From assembly GCF_000383615.1 (NCBI RefSeq), contig NZ_KB911615.1, positions 1 to 64,000 of the forward strand: a DNA stretch of 64,000 nt, read 5' to 3'. How positions within the stretch are numbered: the first letter of the stretch is position 1; each line of letters opens with the position of its first letter. This stretch comes from Streptomyces canus 299MFChir4.1. GTDB taxonomy: Bacteria; Actinomycetota; Actinomycetes; Streptomycetales; Streptomycetaceae. A program made the translations under genes and the position numbers. This document shows, in pieces, positions 58,988 to 64,000 of the stretch. Under the pieces are notes generated by a model, which was not told where the DNA came from, searched no databases, and was given only the letters and a program-made list of their open reading frames with translations.

Positions 58988-60700
58988 TCATGCCTTGGCC
59001 TCCGCCCGCAGTTCCTCCGGCAGGTGGAAGCGGGCCAGGATCGCCGCCGTGCCCGCCGGTACCCGGCTCGCGGTGGCCAGGGACACCAGCACCATCGTGA
59101 GGAAGCCGAGCGGCACCGACCAGAGCGCGGGCCAGGCGAGCAGGGCGTGCAGCGGGCCGCCGGCCGGGAAACCGACCATGGTCGCGGCCACGGCGAGGAA
59201 GGCGGAGCCGCCGCCGACCAGCATGCCCGCCGCCGCGCCGGGCGGGGTCAGCCGCCGCCACCAGATGCCGAGCACCAGCAGCGGACAGAACGAGGAGGCG
59301 GAGACGGCGAAGGCGAGCCCGACCGCGTCGGCGACGGGCAGTCCGCCGACCAGGACGCTCGCGGCGAGCGGGGCGCACATCGCGAGGACCGTGCCGAGTC
59401 GGAAGTGCCGTACACCGCGCGCGGGCAGGACGTCCTGGGTGAGCACGCCCGCCACGGCCATGGTGAGCCCGGAGGCCGTGGACAGGAACGCGGCGAAGGC
59501 CCCGCCCGCCACCAGCGCGCCCAGCAGGTCGCCGCCGAGGCCCCCGATCATGCGCTCGGGGAGCAGCAGGACGGCGGCGTCGGCGTCGCCGGTGAGGGTG
59601 AGTTCGGGGGCGTAGAGGCGGCCGAGGGCGCCGTAGACCGGGGGCAGGAGGTAGAAGCAGCCGATCAGGCCGAGGACGGCGACCGTGGTGCGGCGGGCGG
59701 CGACGCCGTGCGGGCTGGTGTAGAAGCGGACGACGACGTGCGGCAGGCCCATGGTGCCGAGGAAGGTGGCGAGGATCAGTCCGTACGTGGCGTACAGGGG
59801 CCGGTCCTCGCGGCCCGCGGCCAGCGAGGTCGACATGCCGTCGCTGGTGCCGCGGTCGGCGGTGGGGACCGTGGTGCCCTTGGCGAAGGTGAGGCGGGTG
59901 CCGCGTTCGATGTGGTGCGTGCCGGTGGCGAGTCGGAGCCTCTGGCCGTCGTGCGGGCGGCCGTCGACCGTGCCGCTGACGGTGACCGTCAGGGGGCGCT
60001 CCAGCTTGAGGTCGAGGGTGGAGTCGAGGCGGACCACCCGCTGTTCGCGGAAGGCCGCCGGTTCCTCGAAGGCGTGGCTGGGGGCGCCGTCGCCCTGCCA
60101 GGCGAGGATGAGGAAGAGGGCGGGGACGAGCAGCGCGGTGAGCTTGAGCCAGTACTGGAAGGCCTGTACGAAGGTGATGCTGCGCATGCCGCCCGCGGCG
60201 ACCGTGGCGACCACGACGGCTGCGACGATGACTCCGCCGAGCCACTGGGGCGCCCCGGTGAGCACGGTCAACGTCAGCCCGGCGCCCTGGAGTTGGGGCA
60301 GCAGGTAAAGCCAGCCGACGCCGACGACGAACGCGCCCGCGAGCCGTCGTACGGCCTGAGAGGCGAGCCGGGCCTCGGCGAAGTCGGGGAGGGTGTAGGC
60401 GCCGGAGCGCCGCAGCGGGGCGGCGACGAACAGAAGCAGGACGAGGTAGCCGGCCGTGTAGCCGACCGGGTACCAGAGCATGTCGGGGCCCTGGACGAGG
60501 ACCAGCCCGGCGATGCCCAGGAAGGACGCGGCGGAGAGGTACTCGCCGCTGATGGCGGCCGCGTTGAGGCGGGGGCCGACGGTGCGGGAGGCGACGTAGA
60601 AGTCGGAGGTGGTGCGGGAGATGCGCAGGCCGAAGGCGCCGACGAGGACGGTGGCGACCACGACCAGCGCGACGGCGGGGACGGAATAGCTGGAGTTCAT
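58988..60700 (-). CDS. Sodium:solute symporter (ActP/acetate type)
   Basis: 570 residues, about 13 membrane helices of the SSS family: ASRTVGPRLNAAAISGEYLSAASFLG at the first helices and the AFLSTASGLTMAVAGVLTQD segment. A soluble loop of about 100 residues (about 240-340), with beta-rich content, interrupts the usual fold, as in some actinobacterial ActP-like proteins. The likely substrate is a short carboxylate such as acetate or pyruvate. ATG 60700 overlaps the DUF485 stop as ATGA and has GAGGACC upstream. Confidence 0.88.
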   Translation of the reverse strand: MNSSYSVPAVALVVVATVLVGAFGLRISRTTSDFYVASRTVGPRLNAAAISGEYLSAASFLGIAGLVLVQGPDMLWYPVGYTAGYLVLLLFVAAPLRRSGAYTLPDFAEARLASQAVRRLAGAFVVGVGWLYLLPQLQGAGLTLTVLTGAPQWLGGVIVAAVVVATVAAGGMRSITFVQAFQYWLKLTALLVPALFLILAWQGDGAPSHAFEEPAAFREQRVVRLDSTLDLKLERPLTVTVSGTVDGRPHDGQRLRLATGTHHIERGTRLTFAKGTTVPTADRGTSDGMSTSLAAGREDRPLYATYGLILATFLGTMGLPHVVVRFYTSPHGVAARRTTVAVLGLIGCFYLLPPVYGALGRLYAPELTLTGDADAAVLLLPERMIGGLGGDLLGALVAGGAFAAFLSTASGLTMAVAGVLTQDVLPARGVRHFRLGTVLAMCAPLAASVLVGGLPVADAVGLAFAVSASSFCPLLVLGIWWRRLTPPGAAAGMLVGGGSAFLAVAATMVGFPAGGPLHALLAWPALWSVPLGFLTMVLVSLATASRVPAGTAAILARFHLPEELRAEAKA

Positions 60701-61059
60701 CGGTCCTCGACCAGCCGCACGAAGTCCCGTTCGTTGCGCTCGGCGCGGCGCACGTACCAGCGGGCCAGCAGGACCATCGGGACGTAGAGGCCGAAGCCGA
60801 GGACGCCCCATTCGAGGCGGTGGGCGTCCGGCATGGCCGCGAAGAGCAGCGGGAGGGGGCCGATGAGCAGCCCGAGGAAGGCGAACACCGCGAGGGCGGC
60901 GCGCAGTTGGGTGCGCATCAGGGAGCGGACGTAGGTGTGGCCGAGGGTGGTCTGTTCGTCGATCTCGGTGCGCGGCCGGTAGTAGCCGGAGGCGGGCCGG
61001 CCGCGGCGGGGCGGGCCGGTGACGACGACCCGGCGCTCCCCGGGGTCCTGGCCGGGCAC
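60697..61059 (-). CDS. DUF485-like membrane protein
   Basis: 120 residues with two membrane helices (about 53-75 and 83-103). DUF485 proteins are almost always encoded directly before ActP-type symporters, as here; the function is probably a small partner subunit. GTG 61059 starts 2 bp after the stop of the response-regulator gene, and its own stop overlaps the symporter start. Confidence 0.8.
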   Translation of the reverse strand: MPGQDPGERRVVVTGPPRRGRPASGYYRPRTEIDEQTTLGHTYVRSLMRTQLRAALAVFAFLGLLIGPLPLLFAAMPDAHRLEWGVLGFGLYVPMVLLARWYVRRAERNERDFVRLVEDR

Positions 61060-61061
61060 GG

Positions 61062-61811
61062 TCAGGGCCTCCTCATCAGCAGGTCCCGCAGCTCGCGGGT
61101 GTGGCGGCGGCTGACCTGGAGTTCCTCGCCGCCGACCAGGACGCTCACCGTGCCCGCGTCCAGGCGGAGTTCGCCGACGTGGCGCAGGGCGACGAGATGG
61201 CGGCGGTGGATGCGGACGAAGCCGCGCGAGCGCCAGCGCTCCTCCAGCGTGGACAGCGGGATCCGGACGAGGTGGCTGCCCCGGTCGGTGTGCAGCCGGG
61301 CGTAGTCGCCCTGGGCCTCGACGTGGGTGATGTCGTCGACGGCGACGAACCGGGTCACCCCGCCGAGTTCGACGGGTATGTGGTCGGGGTCGGGTTCGTG
61401 CACGGGGATGCGGGGCGCGGCGTCGAGGCGTTCGGCGGCCCGTCGGACGGCTTCCGCGAGGCGCTCCTTGCGGACCGGTTTGAGGACGTAGTCGACGGCT
61501 TTGAGGTCGAAGGCCTGGACGGCGAAGTCCTCGTGGGCGGTGACGAACACGACCAGCGGCGGCTTGGCGAAGCCGGTCAGCAGCCGGGCGAGGTCGAGGC
61601 CGTCGAGCCCCGGCATGTTGATGTCCAGGAAGACGACGTCGATCGCCTCGGGGCCGTTCGGCCCGGACTCCAGCGCGCGGTTGATGCGGCGCAGCGCCTC
61701 GGTGGCGTCACCGGCTCCCTCCACGCTGCCGATCCGGGGGTCGGCGTGGAGAAGGTAGAGCAGTTCCTCCAGCGAGGGGCGTTCGTCGTCGACAGCCAGG
61801 GCGCGCAGCAT
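61062..61811 (-). CDS. LytTR response regulator
   Basis: 249 residues. Receiver domain (1-120) with phospho-acceptor D63 in VFLDINMPG, a Lys in DYVLKPVRKERL, and a LytTR DNA-binding domain (about 150-245; IPVELGGVTRFVAVDDITHVEAQGD, FVRIHRRHLVAL). ATG 61811. It heads the operon and probably activates it in response to the substrate, in the manner of the BtsSR/YpdAB systems that control carboxylate uptake. Confidence 0.92.
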   Translation of the reverse strand: MLRALAVDDERPSLEELLYLLHADPRIGSVEGAGDATEALRRINRALESGPNGPEAIDVVFLDINMPGLDGLDLARLLTGFAKPPLVVFVTAHEDFAVQAFDLKAVDYVLKPVRKERLAEAVRRAAERLDAAPRIPVHEPDPDHIPVELGGVTRFVAVDDITHVEAQGDYARLHTDRGSHLVRIPLSTLEERWRSRGFVRIHRRHLVALRHVGELRLDAGTVSVLVGGEELQVSRRHTRELRDLLMRRP

Positions 61812-61888
61812 GACCCCGGAGTCTAGGAGTAATTCGTACGACTGGACACGTGCCGAGATGCGGCGCCCTCGCTGGATACAGTGCCGGC

Positions 61889-62377
61889 ATGAACAGCAGG
61901 ACCGCCGCGTTCGACGAGCTCGACCGGAAGATCATCACCGCTCTGATGGCGAACGCCAGGACCTCCTTCGCGGAGATCGGTTCGGCGATCGGGCTGTCCT
62001 CCACCGCCGTGAAGCGGCGGGTGGACCGGCTGCGGGACACCGGGGTGATCACCGGGTTCACGGCCACGGTGCAGCCGTCGGCGCTGGGCTGGCGCACGGA
62101 GGCGTACGTAGAGGTGTACTGCGAGGGCGCGGCCCCGCCGCGGCGACTCGCGGAGGTGGTCCGCAACCATCCGGAGATCACCGCGGCGATGACGGTGACC
62201 GGCGGCGCGGACGCGCTGCTGCACGTGCGCGCGCGGGACGTGGAGCACTTCGAGGAGGTGCTGGAGCGCATCCGCGTGGAGCCGTTCATCCGGAAGACGA
62301 TCAGCGTGATGGTGCTGTCCCACCTCATCCCGGAAAGCCCCGAGGCGGGGGCGAGCCAGCCCGCACCGGAGGCGTAG
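61889..62377 (+). CDS. Lrp/AsnC-family transcriptional regulator
   Basis: 162 residues. HTH (about 8-55; LDRKIITALMANARTSFAEIGSAIGLS) and RAM/AsnC effector domain (about 70-145). ATG 61889. It diverges from the LytTR gene by 77 bp and precedes ddaH-rocD by 151 bp holding two inverted repeats. It is likely to activate ddaH-rocD in response to an amino acid such as ornithine or arginine. Confidence 0.9.
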   Translation: MNSRTAAFDELDRKIITALMANARTSFAEIGSAIGLSSTAVKRRVDRLRDTGVITGFTATVQPSALGWRTEAYVEVYCEGAAPPRRLAEVVRNHPEITAAMTVTGGADALLHVRARDVEHFEEVLERIRVEPFIRKTISVMVLSHLIPESPEAGASQPAPEA

Positions 62378-62382
62378 CCGTT

Positions 62383-62403
62383 AAACGCACCAACCGTGCG
62401 TTT
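62383..62403. promoter_or_regulatory. Perfect inverted repeat between asnC-type gene and ddaH
   Basis: AAACGCAC-N5-GTGCGTTT: 8-bp arms, 5-nt spacer, 6 bp after the regulator's stop codon. It could be a terminator hairpin or an AsnC operator. A second weak repeat GCAA-N6-TTGC follows at 62439-62452. Confidence 0.5.
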
Positions 62404-62452
62404 CACCGGAGGAACACGCAGCATTCCTGCACAGACACGCAATTCTTGTTGC

Positions 62453-62481
62453 TTGTCGGGCCTGCCGCCCGTTTTCTACCG
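62453..62481 (+). promoter_or_regulatory. Possible promoter of ddaH-rocD
   Basis: TTGTCG, 17 bp, then CTACCG: a weak -35/-10 pair directly after the second inverted repeat and about 48 bp before the ddaH start. Plausible by position only. Confidence 0.35.
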
Positions 62482-62528
62482 TGGTGTCAACCCTCAGTAG
62501 ACACCGCAGGAAGCGGAGGAACCCCTCT

Positions 62529-63341
62529 GTGTCCGACTCCCGTGTGCCGCGCCGACGGCGCTTCCTCGTCTGCGAACCCAGACACTTCGCCGTGCAGTAC
62601 GCGATCAATCCCTGGATGCATCCCGACACCCACGTCGACGTGGACCTGGCGCAGGAGCAGTGGCGGACACTGATCCACGCCTACGAGGCCCACGGTCACA
62701 GCGTCGACGCCGTGGAGCCGGTCCCCGGTCTCCCGGACATGGTCTTCGCCGCGAACTCGGCGGTCGTCGTCGGCGGCCGCGTCTTCGGCTCCCTGTTCCA
62801 CGCGCCCGAGCGGCGCCCCGAGTCCACGCACTACGACCTGTGGTTCAAGACCGCGGGCTACGAGGTCCGCCGGCCCCAGGCGGTGTGCGAGGGCGAGGGC
62901 GACCTCGTCTGGACGGGCCGGTACGTGCTCGCCGGCACCGGGTTCCGCACCGCCCGGGAGGCGCACCGCGAGGTGCAGGAGTTCTTCGGCCACCCGGTGG
63001 TCAGCCTGACGCTGGTGGACCCGCACTTCTACCACCTGGACACCGCGCTCTTCGTCCTGGACGACGACAACATCGCCTATTACCCGGAGGCCTTTTCACC
63101 GGGCAGCCGCGCGGTACTCGCACAGCTGTACCCGGACGCGGTGCTCGCGACCCGCGACGACGCGATGGCGTTCGGTCTGAACTCCGTGTCCGACGGCCGG
63201 CACGTCTTCATCGCCCCGCAGGCCGAGGCCCTCGCCCTGCGCCTCGACGACCACGGCTACGTCCCCGTCCCCGTCGACCTCTCCGAGTTCCACAAGGCCG
63301 GCGGCGGCATCAAGTGCTGCACCCAGGAGATCCGCTCATGA
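62529..63341 (+). CDS. ddaH: Dimethylarginine dimethylaminohydrolase (DDAH)
   Basis: 270 residues. Guanidine-modifying fold with PDMVFAANSA, SLTLVDPHFYHLDTALFVL (catalytic His) and the catalytic cysteine at the C-terminus in GIKCCTQEIR (C263/C264). It hydrolyses dimethylarginine to citrulline and dimethylamine, or a close analogue. GTG 62529 has GCGGAGG upstream. Its stop overlaps the rocD start as ATGA, so it acts in the same pathway as the aminotransferase. Confidence 0.87.
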   Translation: MSDSRVPRRRRFLVCEPRHFAVQYAINPWMHPDTHVDVDLAQEQWRTLIHAYEAHGHSVDAVEPVPGLPDMVFAANSAVVVGGRVFGSLFHAPERRPESTHYDLWFKTAGYEVRRPQAVCEGEGDLVWTGRYVLAGTGFRTAREAHREVQEFFGHPVVSLTLVDPHFYHLDTALFVLDDDNIAYYPEAFSPGSRAVLAQLYPDAVLATRDDAMAFGLNSVSDGRHVFIAPQAEALALRLDDHGYVPVPVDLSEFHKAGGGIKCCTQEIRS

Positions 63342-64000
63342 CCGCACCCGTAGGTACGCGTTCCTCCGCCGATCTCATCAGCGCCGAGGAACCGGTCCTC
63401 GCGCACAACTACCATCCGCTGCCCGTGGTCGTCGCCCGTGCCGAGGGCACTTGGGTGGAGGACGTGGAGGGCCGCCGCTACCTGGACATGCTGGCCGGGT
63501 ACTCGGCCCTCAACTTCGGTCACCGCCATCCGGCGCTGATCGAGGCGGCCCACCGGCAGCTGGACCGGCTGACGCTGACCTCCCGCGCCTTCCACAACGA
63601 CCGGCTCGCCGAGTTCGCGGAGCGCCTGGCCGAGCTGACCGGCCTGGACATGGTGCTGCCGATGAACACCGGCGCGGAGGCGGTGGAGAGCGGCATCAAG
63701 GTGGCCCGCAAGTGGGCGTACGACGTCAAGGGCGTCCCGGCCGACCGGGCCACGATCGTGGTGGCGGCGGAGAACTTCCACGGCCGTACGACGACGATCG
63801 TGTCGTTCTCCACGGACGAGACGGCCAGGGCGGGCTTCGGCCCCTTCACCCCGGGCTTCCGGATCGTGCCGTACAACGACCTGGCGGCGCTGGAAACGGC
63901 GGTCGACGAGACGACGGCCGCGGTGCTCCTGGAGCCCATCCAGGGCGAGGCGGGCGTGGTCATCCCCGACGACGGCTACCTCTCCGGCGTCCGCGAGCTC
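63338..64000 (+). CDS. rocD: Ornithine aminotransferase, 5' part (runs off the window)
   Basis: 221 codons are visible before the right edge. The class III aminotransferase fold is clear: LAHNYHPLPVVVARAEGTWV, LDMLAGYSALNFGHRHP, PMNTGAEAVESGIKVARKW and ENFHGRTTT, all typical of RocD. The PLP lysine is beyond the edge. It converts ornithine to glutamate semialdehyde. Together with ddaH it should turn arginine-derived citrulline/ornithine into glutamate. ATG 63338 overlaps the ddaH stop. Confidence 0.9.
   Translation, partial: MTAPVGTRSSADLISAEEPVLAHNYHPLPVVVARAEGTWVEDVEGRRYLDMLAGYSALNFGHRHPALIEAAHRQLDRLTLTSRAFHNDRLAEFAERLAELTGLDMVLPMNTGAEAVESGIKVARKWAYDVKGVPADRATIVVAAENFHGRTTTIVSFSTDETARAGFGPFTPGFRIVPYNDLAALETAVDETTAAVLLEPIQGEAGVVIPDDGYLSGVREL

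Overview
The window is chromosomal DNA from a Streptomyces-like actinomycete. The GC content is very high (roughly 70 % by eye). GTG and TTG starts are common, and neighbouring genes often overlap as ATGA or GTGA. Actinomycete markers include S-(hydroxymethyl)mycothiol dehydrogenase, a Pmt protein mannosyltransferase, MurT/GatD, a PASTA-domain lipoprotein beside a Ser/Thr kinase, a CebR box, and a single TTA (bldA-type) codon. I found no rRNA, tRNA, CRISPR array, insertion sequence or prophage.

Left edge (1-5.1 kb): the start of a LacI-family regulator diverges from a 1215-residue secreted glycoside hydrolase. Three copies of a CGAACCGGTTCG-type operator lie between them. A second LacI-type gene follows as a pseudogene: it has lost its DNA-binding head and carries a one-base frameshift.

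Core (5.2-22 kb): this is the most striking part, an apparently complete island for choline and glycine-betaine uptake and oxidation to glycine. It holds a betaine-type ABC importer, choline dehydrogenase (BetA), betaine-aldehyde dehydrogenase (BetB), a three-component Rieske oxygenase that probably demethylates glycine betaine, a dimethylglycine/sarcosine dehydrogenase with a folate-binding half, PurU (10-formyl-THF to formate) and mycothiol-dependent formaldehyde dehydrogenase. Two very similar IclR regulators are embedded in it. A palindrome, GTTGC-N7-GCAAC (three perfect copies, four with one mismatch, plus half-sites), precedes nearly every transcription unit of the island. I read this as one regulon controlled by the IclR pair.

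22-37 kb: a UvrA-like ABC ATPase, a VOC protein, a TetR regulator, an M19-like hydrolase with a discoidin domain, a mannanase (GH5-FN3-CBM2) with a CebR box and a TTA codon, a methyltransferase-Nudix fusion, a DUF779 protein, a secreted NAGPA-type hydrolase, a phosphodiesterase, and a coupled operon of two acyl-CoA dehydrogenases plus a quinone oxidoreductase.

37-54 kb: mostly household genes. These are Dps, prephenate dehydratase, Pmt, an XRE-cupin regulator diverging from a thioredoxin-reductase-like flavoprotein, an ATP-dependent DNA ligase coupled to a Nudix gene, succinate-semialdehyde dehydrogenase, a P450, an acyl-CoA dehydrogenase divergent from a TetR regulator, peptide deformylase, MurT/GatD, phosphofructokinase and CtaG.

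54-64 kb: a PASTA lipoprotein, Ser/Thr kinase and small membrane protein cluster; a tightly coupled operon of LytTR regulator, DUF485 protein, sodium:solute symporter and LytS-type kinase; and an AsnC regulator ahead of ddaH-rocD (dimethylarginine/ornithine use), with rocD running off the right edge.
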